64,000 nucleotides of DNA. It comes from Daphnia carinata. Lineage: Eukaryota; Arthropoda; Branchiopoda; Diplostraca; Daphniidae. Of the stretch, positions 31,309 through 43,700 are shown piece by piece (position 1 is the first letter of the stretch; the number at the start of each line of letters is the position of its first letter). The notes below the pieces were generated by a model. That model was not told the DNA's origin, searched no databases, and worked only from the letters and a program-made list of their open reading frames with translations. The stretch spans positions 922,239-986,238 of the forward strand of contig NC_081337.1 in NCBI RefSeq assembly GCF_022539665.2, given 5' to 3'. The translations under genes and the position numbers were made by a program.

Positions 31309-34300
31309 CCCTTCATTCTGTTTCTTGCAAACGGCCGTGTTCGTAAAGAATATAGTGTTGTGAAGTCCGACCTTATCGCCGACACTTAAACGCCAGGAAA
31401 ACCGTATATTTAACGGACTTTTAGAGTTACCGTTCGTAATACCCTCATTCAGCAAGATATCTACGTCAACTCTTCCGTTCTCATATTTCTCCAAGAAATT
31501 CGCCAACTCCCTTTCTAGTTGTTTGTACGGGCCTAGATTGAGGGACTTGTCCATGTTGATTAAATTGTGCACTTTTTTGCCACCTCCGCCGCCGAGCAAA
31601 AACCCTATCAAATGGCCACATTGGTCATCTTCCTCTCTTTCTCCGTCGCTCTTCAGTTCATTTCTCGCAGCGCCAGTAACTTCGCTACCACCTTTCAGAT
31701 TTTTCCGCGTTATAGTAGCCAAAACATGACGAACGTTGTCATTTTCGTCTAGAAGGAGGTACTGATCAACACGTTCACCTTCACTTTTCCGACCAACTCG
31801 CATGTGAGGTAAGGCATCGTTTACTTTTTCGTCATAAAGGTATTGCGACAGCTTATCGTTGAGCGCATTCTCCTTCACCTGCGATAGGAGGTCGTCGACT
31901 TTCTTATCCAGAGCACCAGCGATAGCTTCGTAAAGGCAACGGTTCGGGGGGGCTGGCGTTTCGTCCGAACTCATCAAAGAAGGCGGAAGTTGCATTTCTT
32001 TACCATCGGGTCCAATGAGAGAAACATGCTTTGTGCCATCTTCGTTCTTCGTGTATACAAGTTGGATCGTTTTCTCAGATTTTCCATCTGGAGTTACGCT
32101 AAACTGACCATCCTCGCTTTTGAAATCCTTCTCGTCCGAATGGTCAATAATTACGAGCGTGCACTTAGTTGCATTCGCTACCATTTGCATTTGCAAAAGA
32201 CCAGCAGCTTGGCCTTGGCCCATACTTTTAACAACATCTTTGTATTCCTTTGGTTGAACGACAGCATTTCCATTTTCGTCCGTCTCTTTCTGGCTGCTTC
32301 CTTCCCCGAGCGAGTCTTCAAGTTTCTTCTCGGCGGCTGCGGCTTTCTTATCATTTTTAGCTTTTTCCACCTCTTCGTCGTTCCCTCCCTCATTTTCTTT
32401 TGCGTGATTGTCGGCCGTCATCGAATCACCTTGCGTTCCCGTCCACATACTGCCAATGCGCTCCAACGTGTTCTTGCCTGCGGATACGATGAGACCCTCG
32501 ATTTTGCTCTGCAGCCAGGGTTGCACCCATGCCTTGGTCACGCTATCTACCATATAGGTGACAACGTCGCCTTCGATTCTTTCTTTCACCTTCTGTTTGT
32601 ATTCGTTGAACACTTTCGTTTCGAATTCGGCTGTGTTTGTCGACGTCACAGTGTACGTTGCATGAATCGTTTCGGCTGCTTCACCGGTGCTTAGCTGATC
32701 TTCTTTCTCTTCGTCGTATACTGACACTTGGGTTTGGTGAGCCTGTTGCGCCGCTTTCTTATCCTGTTCTTCAGCTTCTAGTTTTCTCGCCTCCTCAGAC
32801 AGGGATCTCTCCACGTTACTGACGTACTCCGGTGCGTACGCGACGAGGCCTAAGATTTCTGTGCCGTTCTTGATCCAATTGACAATCTTCGTCGCTTTTT
32901 CAACGTAGCCGACAAATTTAAAAGATTTTTTCAAAACGTCCAGTCCCTGGGCCTTTTCCTCTTCCATTAGTTCGATCTTGCCTTCTGCTTTCAAGACGTC
33001 TCCCGATTCGGAGAAACAACGTCCTATGGCGCCTCCAACCGAGGCCGCCTGCCCAGTCATGCGACGTCCCCAAAGTGTGTAAAGTTCCGACGACTTCGCT
33101 TTGTCCAAGTAGCCGTCGATCACTCGTTTTACATCCTCCGCGCTTCGTCCCATTTTTTGCAACAGTGCCCAGATTCGATCGAGGGCACTGTTAAGGGCGT
33201 TGAAAAGGAACCACAGAGCCTTGCTGATAAGGAATTTTACGTGCGTCAAAACGTTTTCGATGACGAATTTTTTTAGCCAAGAAAGCAACCTTTCGACGCC
33301 CATGCTGGTCATCGTGGAGAGCACAGCTTGGCCGCACTTGGCCATCGCTTTCTTCGCTGCTGCCCAACAGAGAGCCAATCCCACTTTCCCCTGGAATCCC
33401 ATTGCAGCCAGACGACCAGCTGCCGCTCCTTTGGTCAAATACGCACCCAGTCCGGCTGTGGCGACGGACATGGCCAGGCTCCATTTTTTGTGTGACAAGT
33501 AACCTCCCCAGGAGAAAGTTCCCGTCAGCCCTGCCTGGATTGCGTAGCCGATGTCACTCACTCCTTCAGCGATGAGAGTTTTGCTGACAACTGCGAGCAG
33601 TCCGCCAGAAATTGCGCCAAGGGCTACCCCTAAGGCGACTTGGGCGACGCCCGCCATGGCCACGTAGAAAGCTCGCCTGTCCCAGTAGTCCCACCAAGTT
33701 TTGTGCGCCTCTAGCTTGATGACACCTGTAAAGGATTTGCCGGCTAAACTTTGCATTTCCTCCGCTGGAAAGCTCCTCGACCTGTCGGACACGAAATAGT
33801 CGGAAAGCGGCTGGAGCGTAGTGTTCACCATCGGAATGGTCTTCAACTGGCCAATGCTGCTGAACAAAGCCGAAACAACGTCCCTCTTGTAGGTTTCAAG
33901 GTGTTTTTTGTTTTGTTTCTCAGTCAGCCATTCGTCAACATTAGCCGCCTTGCTCGCATTGTCGGATTTCTCGTCACCGAAAGGATTGACGTAATTGAAC
34001 GCACTTCCGACGACATTCCACGCGCAGTCTGCCCAATAACTTGGGACGTCGTAGTAAGCAGAATGCTCGGTGACCGGCTTTGGTGGCGGTCGGTGCTTCC
34101 AGCTTATTTCCTTAACGCCGGCCAGTGATTCAACCGCTTCCGTTATTTCTTTCTTCCGGCTTTCGATGTCCTCCTTGTTGGCCTTTAATCCCGGCACAAA
34201 AATAATTTTAGGTTCTTTGATGATTCCTTCGCTTAAGAGATATTTCCAGATATTCTCAGCTCCTTCGTCAGAGTCTGCTGGGCATGGCAACTCTTCCCGA

Positions 34301-37300
34301 GACACTGTCTCGCATACCTTCTTAAACGCAGTTTCTCCAAATTCGCCGGATGAACTTTGAAGTATCCACATCGCTATCAAATGGTCAAATTTCTTCAGTT
34401 GTTCCGTCAGGCCTGCAACGGGCGAGCTCGATCTGTTCGGATCGAATGATATCTCTTTGGAGAGCACGCCCTGCCTGTGATTGATGTGGACCACGATTTG
34501 GCTCGTCTTCAGGAACCGCTCAAGCGACTTCAAAACACCGTCGTCGAGTTCTAACGGAGTGACGGCGTCTGCGAATGGTTCTTCATCATGACGCTTGAGC
34601 CAATCCACGAGTACAGTTCTCAAACTGTCCAATTCTTTTGGCAAACTTTCGAGGAAATTCTTGACGGCGGAATCACCCTCAATTTTCGATTGCGCCCAAC
34701 GAATGACGTCCTCGTCGATGATCTTTTTCTGAACGACGTACCCTTCTTTAATCAACTCTTCCCACAACTGGTTCTGGGTGATCACCACGTCCGTCAACAT
34801 GGATTTAGTGAATGATTTCCGCAGAGCGTCTCTTCTTTCGTCTATGAGCTGAACGGTGGCGCGTTCGAACTGAGCTATCTCCGTTGGCCATTGGAGCCGT
34901 CTCTGTTGTGAAGTTGTTCCATAGTCCATCCACAGAACACGTTGGTGATCCTCACTCATGTCTTTGCCAACACCGATCGACCTTACCGACACGCTGTTGG
35001 ACAACCGATAAGGCTTACAATGGCCTTGATGTGCCAGCTTGTTTGTTATTAGAGCTAAGATTTCTTGCATTTCTTCTTGCTTCGGGAAATGCATGGCCAG
35101 GGAGCCAACAACTGACCGCCCCAAGATGTCTTCTATGGCAGTCAGATGCACCTGTAAAAGACATATCAAATTCGTTGTCTGCTCCTCGAACCGGTTCTCG
35201 TTTATAATGACGCTGCCATGTTTTTCGTGCATCTTCAACGTCTTCTTTACCAAATCATTACACATCGAAAGCTGGCCGATTTTGTCTTCGATCAAATTTT
35301 TCGCCCTGATCAATAGTGGTTTCGCTTTTCTCTTTTCATCGCTGCCCGCTTCACGCAAAATCAGCTTCGCTTGACGGATGAGCGCGGCTGGGCAATCATC
35401 TGGTTCTTTCTTGACAACCTGTTCGTAGCAATGATTCGCTTTCTGTTCAGTTTCTTTCGTCTTTTCGAAAAAATCGCCAAGAGTCATCAGCTCAGAAGGC
35501 GTCGATGCGAAGCGCGCAAAACTGCCGGAAGAGGCACCGGCCAACGCGAGACAATCGCTTTTAAATGATTCGAAATTCGCATAGACAGTGTCCGCCTTCC
35601 GGACATGAATGTTGTCGATGTGATCGGCATTGTCGTCCAACCAGAGCGCCCAGCGATTAGTCAAAAATTTCAGCTGCAGTTCGCCGTCCGGTGAGGTATT
35701 TTGACGCAACATCTTCCGCACCTCGTTGTAAATCTCCTCGTGAAATTTCTTGAACAGTTCCTCTTCCAAGAAGATCTTCTGCAGACCGCGAGTGCGGATT
35801 TGTTCCAGCCGACGGCATTCTCGGTCGTTGCGCTTCACTTTCAAAGTGCAAAGCTCCGAGGCAACGTCCGACTTGCCTACGCTGACATTTGGGTCCCACA
35901 AGACAAACTGAAAGCTTCCGGGCTGTCCAGCTCTGGCCACTCGCCCCTCGATTTGCGCCTCGACACGGGCGTTGGCCGGCATGTATCCTATGATGACGTG
36001 TAATCCGCCGTTCTTGGTGAGTTGTTCGTCGATCTTGAAATCGGTTCCCCTACCGGCCAAATTGGTGGCCACGATGACATCGCCGGGAACTAGATCGGAG
36101 TCATGTTGCTTCTTCTGGAATCCTTTATCGAACGAGCTGATGTATTTGCTGATATTAACTCGAATTGTGGCCTCCGTCTCGTTATTACTTTTGCCCTCTT
36201 GTTTGCACGCAGACAAAAGCTTATTGTAGGCGGCTTCTGCGGAGGCAATATTCTCGCACACAACCAGCACGGCTCGTTTCGCATCGAGCTGGGCTTTCGT
36301 TGCGCGTACCAAATTGTCCAACCACTGGCTCTTTGTGGGAGACAAGAGGTGATCCTCTTCTAGGCAAAAGCGACGCCGGAAACGAGGCATCTTGAAGAAG
36401 TCGACGCGGAATACCTCACCTAACAGTTTGCACTCGGCGGTGGAGCCAAGTGTGCCCGTCATTCCGTACAGGGCGGCGTTTTTGCGCTGCTCGAAAAAGC
36501 CAATGTTGGACATGAAGACAGCCTTCAAAGAGACGGGACTCAATTTCAGCGTATGTTTCAGCTGCAAGAACTGATGGAGGCCGTGTGACCATTGCATTTG
36601 TACTTGCTCCACGCCCGTTTCTTTGTCCATGATGACAACCTGCTGTCCTCGGCCGTCGCCCAGATCGTCCACTTTGTAAGCGTCTTTAGTCATTACCAGG
36701 TTTTTGGCTCGGAAGGCGTTGCGTGTCCACACCTGAAGGTAGCGAAGCACGAAGGATTCGAGACCCTTGGGAACGCGGATGTTGCCGTTCTCAACGCGTT
36801 CCTTTACGCTCTCGTACACAGCGGCTTGTGCTCTCTCGTCCCCAGCAGCGGCCGACGGATCGTGGACGGTATGCCATATCTCGACGAACACCTGAACGAG
36901 GTCGTCCATTTCGGGAATCTTGTGCGACAAGTACAAAATGTTTTCGCCTTTGTCCAGCAACATGCTGTCCACTTCATCGACGACGACGGCTCCAGCTTCT
37001 CGATTGCGGGTAATGTCACGGTCGGAGAAGAATCGACTCAAGAGGATGTCACGCTGGAAGCTGGACAGGTCACCGTACACAACGTCCGTGTTGTAGCGCT
37101 TCTTGCGCAACTCCTCGTCATCGGAGCAAGCGGCGTCGCAGTTGTTCTCCACGCCGACGCCGAAAACTTCGTAGAACCACTTCATCTCGATGACATTGTC
37201 GACGGCTAGAACCGGTGAGCTGGTGATGATGTCAACGAGGCGTTGCCCTTTCGACCAGTTGGACAACACATGATAGACGACCAACAACGCGGTGATTAGC

Positions 37301-40211
37301 GTTTTTCCCTCGCCCGTGGAGATTTGCGCCATTCGGCGCTGAACTCTTTGGCTCTCGCTCGGCGTCACGAACATTAAAATGGCAAGCATCTGTGATTCGC
37401 GCAATTGGCATTTCATATGCAATTGCACTGCCCGGAAGGCCACCGAAAGAAAATCGACAAGATCCACCTCTGCTTTGGATTCTTTAACATTAGTCACCCA
37501 ATTGTCAATGTCCTTCTGGCTCCATTGGCTTCTTGGATCGCTCGTAGCCAGCAGCTTAATTTTGTCGATTGTTCGTACGAAGCTGTTCTGTTTTGTCATT
37601 TTCCCTATGACGGCCTCGTTTTCGGGATAGTCCCTCATCGATCTCAATAGTTCAGACGCGCCTTGATTGGATTGTGAGGCTTTGGATCTTTCCTGTTCGA
37701 TGAATGCGCTACTTTGGATGTGTTGCCAGTGGTAATCTTCATCTTCGCTGTTGACGACATCTTGCGACCTCGCCAAAACGAAAAACGAATCCACGATCCA
37801 GGGGTATTTCGACAAATTTTTTATTATTCCTTCCAACTGGATGACGAGTTGGTTATTGATAGGTGGCAAATCATTTCCCTCTTGGAGTATCGGTTCATTT
37901 TGAACATGGCCATATTTCGTTTTGAAACGTTCGAGGAAGCAGTCCGCTTTGTCTTGGCCCATGCGAACATCCAGTATCGTTACAAGCTGATTGGCGAGAC
38001 CGGTCGGCCAGATTTCCGTTAGCTTGCAGTGACGTATCAGCCGAGGCCAGTGTTTGAGAGATGTACCCTGAAACCTCTCCACGTCGTTGATTTTGGTGAG
38101 AGTTTTGAGGGCACTCACCAGTCCGGCAGCGTACAAAAAGTTGACAGACTCCATGCCTGCCACTAAACGGGTCTCTTGTTCCAATTTCCGCCGGAAGACT
38201 TCTAGAACAATTCGGCCTTTCAGTTGCGGTGATCTAAGACATTCTTGTATATCAGAAGTCAGCTGGCGTCGTTGAGCTTTTCGTTCGGCTTGATTTCCGG
38301 TTGTTGCAGGATCGAGTTTATCGACTGTTTTCAAGATGGAGTTCCCCAGCAGATTATCCAGCCAGTGATAGGGTCGAGCGGTTACTGCCAAATGAAAAAG
38401 GTCATCGAGTTTGAACACGGCAGAGGCAGAAATAAGTTCCGTTACATTGGCGAGCGTCACCAAATCGCGACGCATTGATTCCAATGACTTGAGAACGGTC
38501 TCTTGCAACCATGCCAGCCATTCGAATTCAATGCCGTCTCGCTTCGCAAAGAAGTACGCTCTATTGAAGGATTTCTGGAATTCACTAGCTATCTGACGTG
38601 TGCAATCGGACGGGCTCTTTTCACATTGTTCCGTCGCTTTCTCTCCACCGTCGGCCTTCTTCGCTGTTTTGTACGATTCCAGCAGGTCGGCCAGGTCGTT
38701 ATCTTCCTCTCCGTAAAAGTGGAGAATGAGTTTTCGGTAGATGTCGTTAGTTGCACGTTCCTTCAAGCAGCTCAAGTAGGATGTCGGTGGTAGATTTTTT
38801 AGCACTCTCTGCACGACCTCATCGTTACCCAAAATGGTGAGGTACTTTCGTTCTTCCTGGGTCAAAAGACTTTTAAAGTCAATGACGTCAATCAACCTGT
38901 TGGTTACGCTTGACGATATTTGGCCTTCTTTTCCTTTTCTTGTGTCGTTGATTTTGTCGTACAAGCTCTTGATCATGCCAGTGTCTTGGTAACAAGACTC
39001 TGTTTGAATGAAACGCTCCAAGTAGCTCTTTTCGGTAAAGGTAAATGCCTCAGAAGAGGAATACACGACATCAAGGATCGCTTTCATTTTCACATTTTTC
39101 TTTTTTATATTTGTGTCGCAGAACAGCTGTTCGATTAATTCAGTAATACAGTCAGACGCAACTAGTCGTTGACTAGTTCTGGCGCATTTGCTCAGAGTAT
39201 TGGCGAAATGGCAAAGACCTGTGAGGAGTAAACAGTTGGATTCGGTTTTGGATTTGCCCAGCACGCCAGCCAGTACGGTTAGCTGCTCCCTCATTATTCT
39301 ACTGTTTATTTTAGCATGCAGTTTGTTAGTCTCTTCGAAAAGACTTAGTTTTTTTGTTTGAAAAACGTGAAAATGAACGATCAAGGAAGCCTGAAGTTCG
39401 ATTACGCGACTGGTCATTTCTTCATCCGAATCCATATGAGTGTTGAATGTTACCACAAACTTGTTGATACGTTCGGTCCATCCCTCCAGTACGTCGACAT
39501 TCTCAGGAGTGCCAATATGATGAGCGAGGAGTTCGGTAGCCAAGGAGGCCCGCACTTTCAACAGCTTCTCAGACGTGGAAGATAGCAAAGCATCCAGAAA
39601 AGCCAGAGTATCTTTTCCCTTTGGATGAAACTCGGTCGGAGCACATTCGTTCCAAATTTCCACTTGTTTTTGTATCAACAGTGATAAGTTGTGATTTTTG
39701 TGACAGCAAAGGCTGCACGGATTTAAATCTTCCCCTTCTCCTAAGCAAACGACAGACGCCTTGACGACGCTCAAGACGTCATCCGTAAATCGTTCCCGTG
39801 TCAAAAGTTCGGTAAAGGTTTTTTGACGTTGTAAGGCATTTTCCATGTTTTCGCGATTTTGATTAATGCGGCGGTTGAGCGTTTCAATTAGACGGTCGTC
39901 GTTGGTGGTCGACCAGCCGGCTATGTCCAAAACATTGGCCACGCCTCGTCGGACGTCGGCTGTAACTTTCAGTAAATTTCCAGCTTCTTCCATAATCGCC
40001 AAAGACGTTCTCCATTTTTCTAAGTATGGCGTTATGCGTTCGGCGTTGGTGTCGTCCAATTCGACGAAGTACTCGAACAACAGTTCGACATCCGAAAGGA
40101 TCGTAGAAATCGTGGAACTGAGTTCTTTTTTTATAAGAAGGCAATTCGACGAGGTCAGCAAGGTGTCAACTATGGAAAGGCATCGCTTGGTTTCAGCGCA
40201 CATCGTTTCAC
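31201..40211 (-). CDS. Giant SecA-like ATPase / OTU-like / endonuclease protein, exon 2
   Basis: This 9-kb uninterrupted exon encodes residues about 1723-4725 of the spliced product. About 950 residues of helical sequence come first. A full SecA-type core follows: QLRESQ, Walker A TGEGKT (2688-2693), VVYGDLSSFQRDIL, Walker B DEVDSML (from 2801), QWSHGLHQ, GMTGT (2972), ATNLAGRGTD (3104-3113) and EGRVARAGQPGS (from 3144). TPR-like helices lie near 3300-3380. A hydrophobic region (3904-4010) with EGVSDI and FSWGGYLS resembles latrotoxin C-terminal domains. His4451 in a strand and Cys4481 in RCLYEAIA look like a circularly permuted OTU cysteine protease. CGHLIG (His4589) with NLINMD and YKQLERELANFLE matches DNA/RNA non-specific endonucleases. 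Bacterial SecA drives protein export; here the core sits in an effector- or toxin-like fusion. The role is unknown. It may be a domesticated acquisition from an intracellular bacterium (inference). Confidence 0.85.
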
Positions 40212-40788
40212 CTAGACGATACGCAATTTTCAAGGTTAATTTTTTTTTCAACATGTACATAAGAATGTCAGCCACAATCGACCAAAAAATTATAGCTCGG
40301 TATTATAATCAAACCTAGTTTTATCTCAAAACCTTCTCATTTGAAATGAAACTGCGCCAAATGACTGTTGCATAAATTAGCTACATAAACTAGTGAACAT
40401 AGCTTAATTTTGGTATATGATCTATTTTTACAATCTTTGTTTAAATTATTATGAAAATTTCTTGATTGTGTAACAGGTAATTTGAGAAAACTATCATTAT
40501 CACGAAAGGTCGCAATGTTACAGTTTTTGAAAATTCAGTAAATATACGTAAAATCATGAATCATGAATTACTTTGCAATTCAAAATCCCAAAACGAAACT
40601 TATTCTCTTCGGGAACAGATTTTTTTACGTAATTATCGTTACATAAATTATAATGAAAATTCCATTTTAAACTGTGAAAAAGAAGCAGCTTAAATGTTTG
40701 ATTTAAAAATGCCAAAGGCTATTAGATTTAGAAATGAACCGTTTCATTAAGTTATAATTGTACAATTCTTGTTTGAGATAATACTTAC
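40212..40788 (-). other. Intron joining the two giant exons
   Basis: Donor GGCG then GTAAGTATT (GT at 40788-40787) and acceptor TATCGTCTAG (AG at 40213-40212). Both sit at phase 1, so the spliced codon is Gly and the frame is kept. The interior is AT-rich, unlike the exons. A second phase-compatible acceptor (AG at 40297-40296) exists but lacks a pyrimidine tract. Confidence 0.75.
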
Positions 40789-43700
40789 CGCCTCCATCTT
40801 CAGCACTGATGCTAGAAGAATGTGCAGGAGTACCGTTTGATTGAACAATTGCTCCTTCCATGATTTTATTCAGGGCTGCCTCGACGTCACCAACCATTTG
40901 CTGGATGTGATTCCCAAAAGTACTGGATACTCTTGTTCTAAGCTGTTGATCTAATTCGTCCAGTTTCATATCTCGCCTCAAAGAACGCCATGTTTCGTGG
41001 CATTTTTGCGGCGACAAGAAGAACGTCGTGATTGCGGCATAGCGGTTCAGCAACATGTTCTTTCGACGCGCCACTTTGGCTTGTTGGGATGCCGTATCGG
41101 AATCTATGGAATAACTCTCCCACTTTCTGCTGATTTCCGCTTGAATTTTCGTAATTTCTTCGTAACTGTCTATCCACCTGAGGAAATGGTGGTCTGGATA
41201 CTGTTTAACGTACTCGGTTTTCAAATTAGCTTCGTAACGCAGGATCGTTTCATCCTTGAAGATGCCTTCTCTTGTTTTGTTGAACACTTCGTGGAACAGT
41301 TTCATTTCGGAAACTGTGAAAGAATCTCGCTTGTTGTAGTCAAGATAGTGCAAAGCCTTTCGAAATTGTGGGACCATCGATTCCTTGTCCGATTTACTTG
41401 GTTGACAAATTTTCCGTAAACGCCAAAGGAATGACAGAAAAGAATCTTTGATGAGCTCAGGCGAATCCTTCTTGGAATCGTCGAAAAATCCGACAATTTT
41501 CATCTCCTGCTCACGAACCCAATTCATGCACTTCATCAAGGGCGTTTCCTTTTCCTCGGAAGATCGTTTCAGTTTTGCCAAAGCTGCGCTGAATTTATCT
41601 GTCCATTCTGATTTGTCGAGCTTTTTCTTGAGCTTAGTGCATACCTCCATCATGTCTTTGTAAGATTTGCCACTGTGATTCCACATAAGTGCTGCCTTCA
41701 ATCGTTCGACGGAGTTCTGAAACTCGCTCAGCTGGCCGTGTAAGTCCGCCGTTTCCAGTATTTCAGACGGGTTTTCGTCTGGACGATTTTGGCTCGCTTT
41801 GAATTCCATTAGAAAATCGTGATAACTCTCCCATTCACGCGTCCAGTAAAAGTTGACAAACGCTTGTTCAGCGAGCGAGTAAATTGTTTTGTACGGCTCT
41901 TTGTGGAAGGTTTGCCGTTTTTCTATAACTGAACGGATAGCGTCCAACTCATCGACACCAACTTTCGTGTGACTCAAAAGGAAACGAAGCTTTTCCAAGC
42001 GCTGTTCATCATCTGTATTGAGAACAATTTGATTTCCGGCTGAAATCGAGGATCTAATGTTTGAAGTCGGCAACAAGTCACGTACTTTCTTGATTCCCAT
42101 TTGACGACAGGCGAAGTCCGTCAGGGCGATATTCACGTCGTCGCCGGTCTTTTTCTCATTTCCAGAAATTTCTTTCAGTTTTTCCATCAGCTTATTGAAA
42201 AACGTTGACACGGGCACAGTGTCAGGTGGTGTGAGGTGAAGAGAGCAGCATTGCAACAAACCTTTTAGCGTCAGCACTTGGGATTGGATTATTGTTTCCT
42301 CGAAATGCTGTTCATTCCCACCGCTGGCCGATGTCGATGTCATCATCACTTCGACAACTGAATAGATCAATTTATCGCGCAGAAACTGGATCAGTTTTGT
42401 CTTGGCTGGGTCAGGTTCCGATGATCCCGTGTTGCTCTTGCTCGTCATAGATCCTGAGCCTTTTTTCTCTTGCTCTTCCAGCGGCTGAAGTAATTTTTGG
42501 AGCTCTTCATAGCTCCAGATTAGATGTCGAAAGGCGTACAAAACGCCTAAGACGTCAAGTGCATCCCCAGCGGTCGTTACGATGTCCCAGGCAATTTCGT
42601 TCGTCTTTTCCAGTATGATATCGCTCATGGGTTTGAGGAGAATTTCCCGTTTAGCCGATATAAGCTCTTGGATCAGATCGATGTCCTGGCTGATACATCG
42701 AAGCGATTGAATCAAGTGGTTTGGGTAATCAGCTATAGGTCGCGTTATTTTAGCCATTGAGGACCAAACGAGTCCACGGTCCTCTGGCTCTGGCAAGCAG
42801 ATTTGCAGGACTATAGATTGCGTCAGGATGGACAAGGTTTTCGACGATTCATTCGAGACCTTTGAATATTTGGCGACAAGAGCGTCGAGGACATCCACGC
42901 CTTCCATGGCGTTCCATTCAGACTGGGTCGCTGGCTGTGTTTTGGCTAGGACGTGTGCCGTATGAGGAATGAACTCGTCATTTTCTTTAACGGAAATTGA
43001 ACTTTCGCCTGTATCAGCTACCTGTTGAGCGGCGATTGTGTGCGTCCTCTGCGTAGTGCGCATCAGCTGGGACGTGGATTGCATCTTGGCCAGTTGGAAA
43101 GCCTTGCGAACCCGCTGTTCACTTTGTTTCGCTTGTTTCAGTTTTTTCTCGTTGGCCTCTTGTTGCTTGGCGGCCGCTCTGGCACGCCTTGCCGCTTCGT
43201 TCGAGTTGGTAATGGCCGCGCTGAGCTTCCGAATGGCTGCCTCTTTCTGCTGGAGTCGTGCGGATGCTAAGGCGGTGGCAGCAGCGTCGCTTCTCCAGGA
43301 TGCCCCCGCAACTACCATAGCCCTTTTGGGTGTTGAATGCATCTGGTGGCTTTGATCAGCGTTTTGGCCGTCTTCACCTTGCTCTCCGTCGGTGGCACTT
43401 CCGTTGTCTTCAGCAACAACGATGATTCTTGAACCAATTTGTTCGCTTTGATTACTTGTGCGCATAATGCGTTCAATTTTTAATTTGCCTTCTTTCTCAC
43501 GCCATTTCCCAGCCACCCAGAACCAGGGGTCTAACGAATCTGAATCTGTTTCAAACACACGTGCCGAATCAAGGCCGTTGCCTCCTCCCTTGCCCCCCTT
43601 GGCGCTTTTTCCAGGCTTACCATTCGTGCCATTTTTGCCGTTTTCGTTTTGTGTTATGTCGATCAGGTTATCGCCCGCGCCACATTCCACCTCAACTTCG

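Noticed and set aside
40703-40788. Tail of the first giant frame after GGCG/GTAAGT, as native C-terminus
   Set aside because: It lies beyond a consensus donor, is AT-rich, and the in-phase acceptor on the next exon explains the continuation.
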